58,043 nucleotides of DNA from CAZHZT01 sp964537285 (GTDB lineage Bacteria; Bacteroidota; Bacteroidia; Chitinophagales; Saprospiraceae), in contig CAZHZT010000023.1 of assembly GCA_964537285.1 (NCBI GenBank), forward strand, positions 1 to 58,043. Reading direction: 5' to 3'. The notes under the pieces are model-generated. The model did not search any database, was not told where the DNA came from, and saw nothing but the letters and a program-made list of their open reading frames with translations. The position numbers were made by a program, and so were the translations under genes. Positions 46,356-53,101 of the stretch are shown here, piece after piece. Within the stretch, counting starts at the first letter, position 1, and each line of letters opens with the position of its first letter.

Positions 46356-48008
46356 ATGAAATTCAGACCGCTTCACCCGCTTTTTTTAACACTCATAATT
46401 GTAACAATTTCTTTCTCATTTATGAAAGCCCAAAACACTCCGCCGACGGTAACCAATGTGTCCATTTCCGTCGATGAACCCAGTCAAACAGCAACGATTA
46501 CTTATGATCTTGCCGATGCCGATAACGGAACCGCAGAGGTATGGTTACGGGTATCTGCTGATGCAGGGGAAACCTATCTTGTGCCCGTAGAAAATACCAG
46601 TGGCGATATTGGGGCTGGTGTAACTGTCGGCACAGGGAAAACCATCACCTGGGATTTCAGCCAGACGGATTTTAGCGGATATTTCGAAGGCACTCTATTT
46701 ACCGCACAAGTAGTAGCTGATGATGGATTTGAGATCAATATTCAGGATTTAGTAGATCAGGTAGACAGCAATCGTTTGAAAAGCGATTTGGAAAGCATTG
46801 TTGGCGTTCGTCATTATTCGTCCAATCCAACTAAGTTAGCGGAAACGAGAGATTTTATTAAAGATAACTTTGGTAATAATGGTTTGCCCTTCACAACTCA
46901 GGAGGTCCCGTTTGCTGGTCCAAACGGTGAAAATATTATTGCTCGCCAACAAGGGTTTTCCGACGAAACGCAGACTTATATCGTAGATGGTCATTTTGAT
47001 ACGGTTTCCAATTCTCCCGGAGCCGATGACAATGGTTCAGCAGTGGTGGGAATGCTTGAAGTAATGCGCATACTGGCGCCTTATTCCTTTGGAAAAACGA
47101 TTAGATATATTGGTTTTGATTTAGAAGAAGAAGGCTTGTTGGGCAGTGCGGCTTATGTAGTCAATGCCATTCCGGAGTATGAAAGTCTTCAGGGGGCATA
47201 TAATTTTGAAATGATTGGCTTTTATTCTGATCAACCCAATACCCAGACGCTGCCAACGGGCTTTGAGCTACTATTTCCAGATGCTGTTGCGGCAATAGAG
47301 GCTGATGATTTCCGTGGAAATTTTATTACAAATGTTAGCGATGTCAATTCGAACAGTTTAGCTACGGTATTTGAAAATGCGGCCATGAATTACGTTCCGG
47401 AGCTTAAAGTAATCACCCTGGTCACCCCTAACGCAGCACTGACCCCTGATCTGCTTCGAAGTGATCATGCTTCCTTCTGGTTCAGTGGTTACAAAGCTCT
47501 GATGCTCACGGATGGGGCTAATTTCAGAAACTTTAATTATCATCAACCGACGGATGTAATCAGTACCATAAATTTTGAATTTATGGTCAATGTGGTAAAA
47601 GCTACCGTTGGAGCGGTAGCGGAATCGGCTGAAATCCGAAATATCGGCGCTGGCGAAAGTGCTGTGTTTGAATTACCGGGTTTGCCTGTCACAACTCAGA
47701 AGGCTGGCGCCCAGGAAGCAACTATCGTGCTAGGGCCGAACTTCCCCAATCCGGTTAATCATCATACGACTATACCTGTATTTTTACCGGAAGCTTGTTC
47801 GGTTGAGTTGAACATCCTGGATGCAAATGGAAGTGTGGTTGTTCGTTTGCATAGCGGAGCTTTATCTGCAGGTAAGCACAACTTTGAATGGCATAAAGAA
47901 GAAAATCCGAACGGCTTGTATCTTGTGCGGTTAAATGCGCGCCTGAAAGATGGTTCGGAGCGTGCTTTGGTAAAGAAGTTGTTGGTTATAGATAAGCATA
48001 AACATTAA
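46356..48008 (+). CDS. M28 family peptidase with T9SS-type C-terminal domain
   Basis: About 550 aa from 46356 (MKFRPLHPLFLTLIIVTI), chosen for its signal peptide. Order: Ig-like domain (about 30-115, PPTVTNVSISVDEPSQTATI); M28 zinc aminopeptidase (about 125-455) with metal ligands in VDGHFDTVSNSPGADDNGSA (His213, Asp215 region and Asp224) and the catalytic/ligand glutamates in GFDLEEEGLLGSAAYVVN, plus the distal site RSDHASFWFSGYKAL and a histidine in NFNYHQPTDVI; and a C-terminal FlgD-Ig/type A sorting domain (final 90 residues, NFPNPVNHHTTIPVFLP, then GLYLVRLNARL). It probably acts as a secreted aminopeptidase. It is the last gene before the accessory array. Confidence 0.87.
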   Translation: MKFRPLHPLFLTLIIVTISFSFMKAQNTPPTVTNVSISVDEPSQTATITYDLADADNGTAEVWLRVSADAGETYLVPVENTSGDIGAGVTVGTGKTITWDFSQTDFSGYFEGTLFTAQVVADDGFEINIQDLVDQVDSNRLKSDLESIVGVRHYSSNPTKLAETRDFIKDNFGNNGLPFTTQEVPFAGPNGENIIARQQGFSDETQTYIVDGHFDTVSNSPGADDNGSAVVGMLEVMRILAPYSFGKTIRYIGFDLEEEGLLGSAAYVVNAIPEYESLQGAYNFEMIGFYSDQPNTQTLPTGFELLFPDAVAAIEADDFRGNFITNVSDVNSNSLATVFENAAMNYVPELKVITLVTPNAALTPDLLRSDHASFWFSGYKALMLTDGANFRNFNYHQPTDVISTINFEFMVNVVKATVGAVAESAEIRNIGAGESAVFELPGLPVTTQKAGAQEATIVLGPNFPNPVNHHTTIPVFLPEACSVELNILDANGSVVVRLHSGALSAGKHNFEWHKEENPNGLYLVRLNARLKDGSERALVKKLLVIDKHKH

Positions 48009-48011
48009 TAC

Positions 48012-48048
48012 GGTTAACGGTTAACGGTTAACGGTTAACGGGGAACCG
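48012..48048. repeat. Heptamer-repeat tract
   Basis: Four exact GGTTAAC units and one GGGGAAC in tandem, immediately after the M28 stop codon. No palindromic core. This is the last chromosomal-type repeat before the cassette-like region. Confidence 0.85.
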
Positions 48049-48202
48049 GGGGGCTTTGGTAGTGCCCGTTGTCCTCTATGACAGATCCTGCTAAAACAAG
48101 CTTTGTCCTTCTTGATAATTCAAGGGGGCGGATATATAAAAGAGTTTCAGTGTTTACGCACAATCAGTTTATTAAGTAGTTGTCGGGCATCTAACATATA
48201 GG

Positions 48203-48500
48203 TGAGGATATTGACAAAAGACCGCTACGCTTTACTTTTTGAACGCTATCTGAAGAACATAAAGCGCCTGCTGGATAATCTGAGTCTGTAAACGGGAAGT
48301 TGGTGTATATTTATGTCAAAGAACTCTACATAATAAACAACAATATCGGTTATTGGCTTTTTGGGATAAAAGGGATCAAGAAGAAACGCTTGTCGTTTCT
48401 ACGACATGGATTCGTAAAAAAGACCCAAAAAGTTCAAAAATCTGAGATCAATAAGGCAGAAGAATTAAGAAAACAATATTTTGATGATACAAGTGAATAA
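48203..48500 (+). pseudogene. Decayed HigB/Gp49-type toxin gene
   Basis: Remains of a RelE/HigB (Gp49) toxin read across frames. One frame gives LFERYLKNIKRLLDNL (from about 48229), another QYRLLAFWDKRDQEETLVVST (about 48338-48400), and a third HGFVKKTQKVQKSEINKAEE (about 48403-48462) continuing RKQYFDD to a stop at 48498-48500. The order and wording match the family (an RYLK...Y-E-R-R region, YRLLAFWDKRD, THGF-KKT-K-P-EI). Joining VVST to HGFVKK needs removal of a single A near 48402. At least two frameshifts make it non-functional. The antitoxin partner follows. Confidence 0.75.
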
Positions 48501-48544
48501 AACATGACGAATAAAAAAATATAAAGACCTATTCCTTAGATGAA

Positions 48545-48832
48545 GTGAAAGACACATTCATCGGAAAAATTGGCACACCCAAAAGAGATCAATATGAATT
48601 TGAGTTACAGTTGGATTTAATAGGAGAGATGATAAAAATCGCAAGAAAAGAAAGGGATTTAACGCAGGAAGAACTTGGTAAATTGATAGGTGTTCAGAAA
48701 GCTCAAATTTCGAAGCTTGAAAAAAGTGCCAGAAATGTTACTGTTGAAACAATGCTAAAAGTCTTTGAAGCTTTAAATGCTAGTGTAAAACTTAAAGTTG
48801 AATTATTGGGCAAAAATGTAAAGCTAGCTTAA
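48545..48832 (+). CDS. XRE-family antitoxin (HigA type), N-terminus possibly frameshifted
   Basis: A 95-aa helix-turn-helix protein from the GTG at 48545. The HTH reads IKIARKERDLTQEELGKLIG, then VQKAQISKLEKSARNVTVET (about 31-70), as in HigA antitoxins that bind their own operon promoter. The native start may be the ATG at 48504, since IKTYSLDEVKDTFIGK is readable upstream after a one- or two-base shift in an A-rich run near 48513-48525. If so, the antitoxin has also lost its original N-terminus. It lies 44 bases after the broken toxin and upstream of an attC-like hairpin, so it would be the final gene of the first cassette-like unit. With the toxin dead, it has no neutralising role here. 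Confidence 0.8.
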   Translation: MKDTFIGKIGTPKRDQYEFELQLDLIGEMIKIARKERDLTQEELGKLIGVQKAQISKLEKSARNVTVETMLKVFEALNASVKLKVELLGKNVKLA

Positions 48833-48849
48833 AGAAAAAATCCTGAAAA

Positions 48850-48914
48850 TAACATTGTACAGACCGTTAGCCCTCCCACTCAGTCTGTCAACGGTCTGCA
48901 CTAAAGTTAGCAGC
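48850..48914. repeat. attC-like site 1 (end of HigBA unit / start of hydrolase unit)
   Basis: An imperfect inverted repeat: TAACATTGTACAGACCGTT at 48850-48868 against AACGGTCTGCACTAAAGTTAG at 48890-48910, with perfect CAGACCGTT inner arms and offset bases in the outer arms, as in integron attC sites. The left end carries ATAAC (R''-like), the right end G-TTAGCAGC (R'-like, 48906-48914). The unit to its right therefore starts with TTAGCAGC; the complementary GCTGCTAA appears as GCCGCTAG at that unit's end (50000-50007), 6 of 8 matching. Confidence 0.65.
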
Positions 48915-48967
48915 AATTTGATTTTAAAGAAAGTATAATGAAAGAGATTGAATAAATTATTAAAGCA

Positions 48968-50032
48968 ATGAAACAACTTATATTATTAGTATCGTTAGTT
49001 CTTTTGATGGGTTGTCAAAACCAAAGTAAAAAAGATGGACAAGAGAAACTATCTGAAAGTACAAAACCTGTTCAGGAAAAAACATTTGTAGAATTAGGTG
49101 GGGAAAAACAATACGTTGAAATGACGGGAAGCTCTGACCAATTACCTGTACTGCTGTTCTTGCATGGTGGTCCAGGTTGGCCACAGACACCGCATCTGAG
49201 ATATTTTAATGCTGATTTGACTGAAGAAATGATTTTAGTTTCTTGGGATCAAGCAGGTTGCGGTCAATCTTATCTGCATAGTCCCAATCCGAAAAACTTA
49301 AGTCCTGAAAGTTTGGTCAATGATGCACATGAGTTGACGCAATATTTAAAAAAGAAATTCAATAAAGAAAAAATATTTCTTGTAGGATTTTCTTACGGGA
49401 GTGTTATTGGTTTGAAACCGGCCGAGAAATACCCTGATGATTATTACGCCTACATAGGTGTTTCACAGGTGATTAGCCTGTCAGAAAGCTGGAATGTTTC
49501 TATGCAATGGTTGAAAGAGCAAGCCCAACAAAAGAATGATACAACAGCATTAGTACAGTTGGATTTAATTGAAAAAAAGGACAGCACTGTTTGCGCTACA
49601 ATTTTGGATTGCTTTATGAGCAAGTATGAACTTGTTGTAAAATATGGAGGAACCGTTTACGATACGGCTATTGCAAAAGAAATTGAGCAAGCGGAAACGA
49701 TGTATGAAGATTATAAAGACTATGACTGGTTTGAAGCCTTTAACTACACCTCGGCTCGAATGGATGGCGTAGCCTTCACCACGGACATTTCAGATATCAC
49801 AGAATTAAAGATACCTGTATATTTTTTGGGTGGTCGTCATGACTGGAACTTACCCAGTGTAGTGGCTGAAACCCATTTAAACAAAATGACAGCTCCTGAA
49901 AAGAAATTTATTTGGTTTGAAAAATCAGGACATGAATTAGCGGATGAGGAGGCTAAGAAATTTAATCAAACCATCATTGAAATCGTGAAAGAAGAAAAAG
50001 CCGCTAGTCGAGTAGGCGGCCCTGACCAATAA
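48968..50032 (+). CDS. Alpha/beta hydrolase lipoprotein (prolyl aminopeptidase-like)
   Basis: A 354-aa predicted lipoprotein (lipobox LVLLMGC, Cys16). Alpha/beta hydrolase marks: oxyanion motif HGGPGW (66-71), VSWDQAGCGQS (91-101) as in proline iminopeptidases, nucleophile Ser142 in GFSYGS, acid Asp in FLGGRHDWNLP (about 300), and His in KSGHEL (about 321). It probably cleaves an N-terminal residue or ester; the substrate is not known. The last nine codons (ASRVGGPDQ) and stop are read from group II intron 3'-end sequence on the opposite strand, so the original C-terminus ended near EEKAA, at the cassette R''-like site. Upstream, attC-like site 1 lies about 55 bases from its ATG. Confidence 0.85.
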   Translation: MKQLILLVSLVLLMGCQNQSKKDGQEKLSESTKPVQEKTFVELGGEKQYVEMTGSSDQLPVLLFLHGGPGWPQTPHLRYFNADLTEEMILVSWDQAGCGQSYLHSPNPKNLSPESLVNDAHELTQYLKKKFNKEKIFLVGFSYGSVIGLKPAEKYPDDYYAYIGVSQVISLSESWNVSMQWLKEQAQQKNDTTALVQLDLIEKKDSTVCATILDCFMSKYELVVKYGGTVYDTAIAKEIEQAETMYEDYKDYDWFEAFNYTSARMDGVAFTTDISDITELKIPVYFLGGRHDWNLPSVVAETHLNKMTAPEKKFIWFEKSGHELADEEAKKFNQTIIEIVKEEKAASRVGGPDQ

Positions 50033-50242
50033 CCGGTCAGGGTGCACCTCTCACACCACCGTACGTTCGGATCGCGAATACGGCGGTTCGCCAAACAGTG
50101 CAAATGCTCTTCCTTCAGACTCCCCGTCACCAGGGACACCCTCCGATAAACTCGGAGCAGGCTTTGCGGCTTACTAACAGGCTTCGGCAACTTGTCAGTA
50201 CAGGACTTTCACCTGCCAGGAACGCTTGATTTCCTGAAGCAC
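50008..50242 (-). ncRNA. ORF-less group II intron derivative (domains V/VI complete)
   Basis: Read on the minus strand, the 3' end holds a domain V-like hairpin (50048-50090) with a 9-bp lower stem ACCGCCGTA/TACGGTGGT, including a C-G-C catalytic-triad position as in class C introns, then GTGAGAGGTGC and a domain VI-like hairpin CCCTGACC/GGTCAGGG, ending CCTACTCGAC. The 5' side reads GTGCTTCAGG, then GGTGAAAGTCCTGTACTGAC and AAGTTGCCGAAG, like intron domain I. At about 235 bases there is no room for a reverse transcriptase, so this is a deletion derivative or non-autonomous intron. It overlaps the stop of the hydrolase gene. Confidence 0.65.
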
Positions 50243-50359
50243 CAGGACAATTGTAAAAACCCTTCTGAAAGATTCGAATTATGAATGTTAAGTAGGAAAA
50301 AATAGTTTTAGTGAACAAATATTAGTAAATTAGGTGTTTTAGAAAGAAAGAATTCAACG

Positions 50360-50593
50360 ATGATAGCAGAAGTAATAACCATATCACCAGAAATACAAAG
50401 TGGCACTCCTGTTTTTGCGGGTACAAGAGTACCGATAAAGGTGCTTTTCGATTACGTTAAAGGAGGTGACACAATAGAAGAGTTTTTGAATGATTACCCT
50501 TCTGTTAGAAAGGAGCAAGTGGAACAGCTATTGGAATTCATAGAGAATTTTGTAACCTTCAATATTGCTCCTTATGAAAAAAGTGCTGCTTGA
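50360..50593 (+). CDS. DUF433 family protein (antitoxin of DUF433/DUF5615 pair), copy 1
   Basis: A 77-aa protein of the DUF433 family: ITISPEIQSGTPVFAGTRVP (about 6-25) matches the family signature of a winged-helix-like DNA-binding antitoxin (usual form P-I-F-GTR-P-V), followed by VKVLFDYVKGGDTIEEFLND. It overlaps the next gene by 20 bases, so the pair is translationally coupled. It lies about 120 bases beyond the intron derivative; GTTAAGT (50287-50293) is a possible cassette boundary but does not complement the end of this unit well. Confidence 0.85.
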   Translation: MIAEVITISPEIQSGTPVFAGTRVPIKVLFDYVKGGDTIEEFLNDYPSVRKEQVEQLLEFIENFVTFNIAPYEKSAA

Positions 50594-50918
50594 CGAAAAC
50601 TTGCCCCGTCCGCTTAAAAAGCACTTTTCCTCAGATTTTGATGTGACTACTGTCCCTGACCTAAAATGGCAAGCTTTAAAAAATAGACAGTTACTTCAGG
50701 CGATCGAAGAGGAAGGCATTGATGTTTTGATTACTGCAGATCGAAACCTTCAATACCAACAAAACCTAGACAAGTTTCCAATTCAGGTCGTGGTTTTAAT
50801 ATTATATGATAATCGATATAAAACGATAGCACCTTTGGTTCCACAAATTGAAGAAGAGATGAAAAAAATTGAACCAGAAGATAAGCTTATTGAAATCGAC
50901 TTGAGAAACAATGGATAG
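50574..50918 (+). CDS. DUF5615 PIN-like protein (putative toxin), copy 1
   Basis: A 114-aa protein from the ATG at 50574 (MKKVLLDENLPRPLKKHF). DUF5615 proteins have a PIN-like nuclease fold; the acidic residues Asp-Glu in LLDENLP (about 6-12) and Asp in VLITADRNLQYQ (about 54-65) fit the metal site. Such proteins pair with DUF433 partners and are treated as toxin-antitoxin systems, although activity has rarely been tested. It overlaps the DUF433 gene by 20 bases. The stop at 50916-50918 is followed within 10 bases by the 3' end of a minus-strand intron fragment. Confidence 0.8.
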   Translation: MKKVLLDENLPRPLKKHFSSDFDVTTVPDLKWQALKNRQLLQAIEEEGIDVLITADRNLQYQQNLDKFPIQVVVLILYDNRYKTIAPLVPQIEEEMKKIEPEDKLIEIDLRNNG

Positions 50919-50928
50919 TTGTGTATAA

Positions 50929-50979
50929 TCGAGTAGGCGGCCCTGACCAATAACCAGCCAGGGTGCACCTCTCACACCA
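50929..50979 (-). ncRNA. Group II intron 3'-end fragment (domain VI)
   Basis: Nearly the same 51 bases as at 50008-50056: TCGAGTAGGCGGCCCTGACC, then AATAACCAGCCAGGGTGCAC and CTCTCACACC, after which similarity stops (AGGGAAACG). It corresponds to domain VI and the start of domain V. It follows the possible R'' site GTGTATAA (50921-50928). Its 5' partner may be the segment 51565-51725. Confidence 0.65.
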
Positions 50980-51024
50980 GGGAAACGATGAGCAATAAGC
51001 TGTAATAATTAAGAATTGTAAGTA

Positions 51025-51294
51025 GTGAAAAACAAAAGTGATATTTTAGATGATGAATTTCCTGCGAGAAAGAAATTTTCATATGCACAAGAGTCATATT
51101 GGTGCTTTTTGATCTCAATATTCCTTTGGTTTGTATCTTCATTAACAATTGGTCTAATTGGATTTCTTCCTTGGAATTGGTCAATCGAAAGAATTGGTTC
51201 TATTGCAATAGGATTCATAATCCTGATCTTATCATCAACGGGACTCAATAAGGCAGTATTGTCAAAAAGGAAAAAGGAATCAAGGAACCGATAG
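51025..51294 (+). CDS. Small two-helix membrane protein inside a split intron
   Basis: An 89-aa protein from a GTG at 51025 (no closer ATG is in frame), with two predicted transmembrane segments (about 27-50, YWCFLISIFLWFVSSLTIGL; and about 57-75, IGSIAIGFIILILSSTGL) and a basic tail KRKKESRNR. No family was recognised. It lies between a minus-strand intron 3' fragment and a MITE copy, with no attC-like boundary of its own seen. It may be an intron-carried or trapped gene, or the remnant of a cassette whose attC was lost. Confidence 0.5.
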   Translation: MKNKSDILDDEFPARKKFSYAQESYWCFLISIFLWFVSSLTIGLIGFLPWNWSIERIGSIAIGFIILILSSTGLNKAVLSKRKKESRNR

Positions 51295-51379
51295 CAGAGA
51301 CTCGGTTTTATAGGAAACATCTTTGTTGTACTCGTATTTACTCTGATCAATCTCAATAATTTGATGGAAATTTTGATTA

Positions 51380-51564
51380 AGGGATTAGGCAATTAATAAG
51401 CTACCCAAATTTTGCGAAGTAATTTTTTTCTCAGGCTAGGCGGAAAACGTAGGCATAACTTGTCCCGAATGCCTTCGGGACCCAAAGGTACGGCGAGGCT
51501 TTCCAACACAGCCTGAGGAAAAAAGGACAAGTAAAATGGGTAGGGTATTATTTTCCTGATCCCT
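51380..51564 (-). mobile_element. 185-bp MITE-like element, copy B
   Basis: The exact reverse complement of 45122-45306 by visual comparison, terminal repeats included. It separates the small membrane-protein gene from the intron 5' segment that follows. Identity over the full length, about 6 kb from the other copy, suggests recent movement or gene conversion. Confidence 0.85.
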
Positions 51565-51725
51565 TATATAAACAGGTAAGAAATGCTTGTGCCTAATACG
51601 GTCAGTCATTGCAATGCAGTTTGGCTCCGCTATTATGGCTTCGGCAACTTGCCTGTAAGGGACTTTCACCCTCAAGTTTTATTCCTTACCTTTGTAAGGA
51701 TCGGATGCCCATGCTGGGCACACAC
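51565..51725 (-). ncRNA. Group II intron 5'-end fragment (domain I)
   Basis: Read on the minus strand from 51725: GTGTGTGCCCAGCATGGGCA, fitting the GUGYG 5' end of group II introns, then AGGGTGAAAGTCCCTTACAG and GCAAGTTGCCGAAG; the last two blocks parallel those of the intron derivative at 50008-50242. It ends at the MITE. It starts exactly where the attC-like arm AATGGCTAAGAAAAC begins, consistent with an intron inserted into the attC bottom strand. Confidence 0.6.
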
Positions 51726-51851
51726 AATGGCTAAGAAAACATAGGGCAGAAAAGGCTTTCAGAAAGGTTAGTTGTTTTAGCAAACTTTAGTCTAGCTGGA
51801 TAGGGAATCGCTTCGAAAGCCCTACGTTTCTTAGCCGGAACGTTATGCCTC
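51726..51851. repeat. attC-like site 2 (right part; left core separated by intron)
   Basis: GGCTAAGAAAACATAGGGC (51729-51747) pairs with GCCCTACGTTTCTTAGCC (51819-51836) with one extra and one changed base; inner GGCTTTC/GAAAGCC also pair. The right end is G-TTATGCCTC (51842-51851), an R'-like box. If the intron interval 50929-51725 is removed, GTGTATAA (50921-50928) joins the left arm, giving R''/R' cores GTATAA/TTATGC that pair at 5 of 6 positions. The following unit starts TTATGCCTC, and its end carries the exact complement GAGGCATAA. Confidence 0.7.
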
Positions 51852-51906
51852 ATGAGAAAAAAAGCCACAAATTTGAAAAATAATTAACTTGGTGAAAAAA
51901 TAAGAT

Positions 51907-52167
51907 ATGACATTACAAACCATAAATATTGACCTTCCTTCTGATATTTTACTTACGCTAAACGAATCGGAAAAGGAATTAAAAAAGCGAATAAAGATTT
52001 CGTTAGCAACCCAATTGTATTTACATAAAAAAGTAACAATTGGTAAAGCTGCCCAAATTGCAGAAATGTCCCGATTAGAATTTGAAACTTTGTTGTCGGA
52101 ATACAAAGTCCCAATTTCAAACTTAGATGAGGAGGACGTACTCCGGGATATTCAAAAACTAAAGTAG
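51907..52167 (+). CDS. UPF0175 family protein (putative antitoxin)
   Basis: An 86-aa protein of the UPF0175 family: opening LQTINIDLPSDILLTLNESE, then IKISLATQLYLHKKVTIGKA and AAQIAEMSRLEFETLLSEYK (about 46-66), a helix-turn-helix-like region. UPF0175 genes commonly precede DUF3368 genes and are regarded as antitoxins. Here the DUF3368 gene starts 1 base after the stop codon. The cassette boundary TTATGCCTC lies 55 bases upstream. Confidence 0.85.
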   Translation: MTLQTINIDLPSDILLTLNESEKELKKRIKISLATQLYLHKKVTIGKAAQIAEMSRLEFETLLSEYKVPISNLDEEDVLRDIQKLK

Positions 52168-52168
52168 A

Positions 52169-52669
52169 ATGAAAAATGGATTAATTATTTCCGACTCTGG
52201 ACCGATTTTTTCTTTGGCAATTGTAGATAAACTTGAATTACTAGAAGATCTTTTTGATGACATCTACATTCCAAAAGCAGTTTGGGAGGAGATAACAAAA
52301 AACCATACAACTGAACATTATCAAAGAATTGTCGAGTTTTTCCAAAATAGAATCAAGCAGATCAGTGAGACAAATAAATTAACCTTCGTAATGGATTATG
52401 GAGAATCTGAAGCAGTAATTTTATATAATGAACTAAATGCTAATTTTTTGTTGATTGATGATAAAAAAGCGAGGGAGGTGGCAGAAAACTTCGGGATAAA
52501 CTGTATAGGGACAATAGGAATCCTTTCAATCGCACGAGAAAAAGGTATGGTAACTGAATTGAGCCCGATTTTTCAATCATTTCTAAAAAACAAGCGGTAC
52601 TATTCTGTCAAATTATTGAACATGATTTTGAAGCTACATAATGAAAAAGAAATAGAACACGAGGCATAA
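52169..52669 (+). CDS. DUF3368 PIN-like protein (putative toxin)
   Basis: A 166-aa PIN-like protein. IISDSGPIFSLAIVDKLELL (about 5-24) supplies the first acidic residue (Asp8); MDYGESEAVILYNELN (about 75-90), with Glu, and LLIDDKKAREVAENFGIN (about 94-111), with paired Asp, complete the expected metal site. Relatives are predicted ribonuclease toxins with UPF0175 antitoxins. It is coupled to the upstream gene at 1-base spacing. The last codons read GAGGCATAA: they contain both the TAA stop and the exact complement of the unit's first nine bases, TTATGCCTC at 51843. Confidence 0.85.
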   Translation: MKNGLIISDSGPIFSLAIVDKLELLEDLFDDIYIPKAVWEEITKNHTTEHYQRIVEFFQNRIKQISETNKLTFVMDYGESEAVILYNELNANFLLIDDKKAREVAENFGINCIGTIGILSIAREKGMVTELSPIFQSFLKNKRYYSVKLLNMILKLHNEKEIEHEA

Positions 52670-52760
52670 TCGAGTAGGGAGAGGTGAGTCATAACCCACC
52701 GTAGCCCTCTCAAATCACCGTACATTCGGATCGCGTATCCTGCGGATCGAAGAACAGACC
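52670..52760 (-). ncRNA. Group II intron 3'-end fragment (domains V/VI, degenerate)
   Basis: Starts directly after the TAA of the DUF3368 gene with TCGAGTAGGGAGAGGTGAGT. On the minus strand it reads GATCCGCAGGATACGCGATC, then CGAATGTACGGTGATTTGAG (domain V-like; several stem pairs lost), then a domain VI-like hairpin GGTGGGTTATGACTCACC, ending CCCTACTCGA. It is a different intron from the one at 50008 (about 60% similar by eye) but ends at the same kind of site. Confidence 0.6.
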
Positions 52761-53065
52761 TAGGTTTTAGCATATTTGACCTGGAGGTAATATTCCAGAA
52801 ACGGAATATATCCTCTTTGGCGGAAGAGGGCTTCTGGAAGCCTGTAGAAGCTTGGGATTGGCCTGCCCAAAAGAACAGAAAAAGCCAAAAAACTTGGATA
52901 GAAAAAATTTGAACTTCTGAAAAATAAGCTGGATATTGAGAAAACTAGTGCTTCAGGAACTAAATTTTATCCGCCACAGGAGTCGCTTTGAGTAGATCAT
53001 TTGAATAGAAGCCTGGATGATGCGGAGGTATTGTTGATTGAGGAGGCAGATGAAATTCTTGAATG
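52761..53065. other. Unassigned DNA between intron fragment and amidohydrolase unit
   Basis: About 300 bases. Short stop-free pieces on the plus strand (a stretch reading LFGGRGLLEACRSLGLACPK near 52815-52875 and one reading NRSLDDAEVLLIEEADEILE ending in a stop at 53066-53068) look like gene debris, but no family is recognised. An inverted piece ATATTCC...GGAATAT lies at 52789-52810. CTAGTGCTTCAGGAA (52946-52960) repeats the motif found at purN and at the intron 5' edge. Confidence 0.4.
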
Positions 53066-53101
53066 TTAGTGCCAACTTCTTTTAGGAAAAAAGAAAATGT
53101 A

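Noticed and set aside
48012..48048. Telomere-like or origin iteron repeat
   Set aside because: The same heptamers occur at four other intergenic places in the window; there is no replication gene nearby.
49966..50318. Small minus-strand ORFs over the intron derivative
   Set aside because: They are chance frames through structured RNA sequence; none resembles a reverse transcriptase.
51590..51725. Riboswitch upstream of the UPF0175 gene
   Set aside because: The strand is wrong, and the GGTGAAAGTCC and AAGTTGCCGAAG blocks match the group II intron 5' region seen at 50008-50242.
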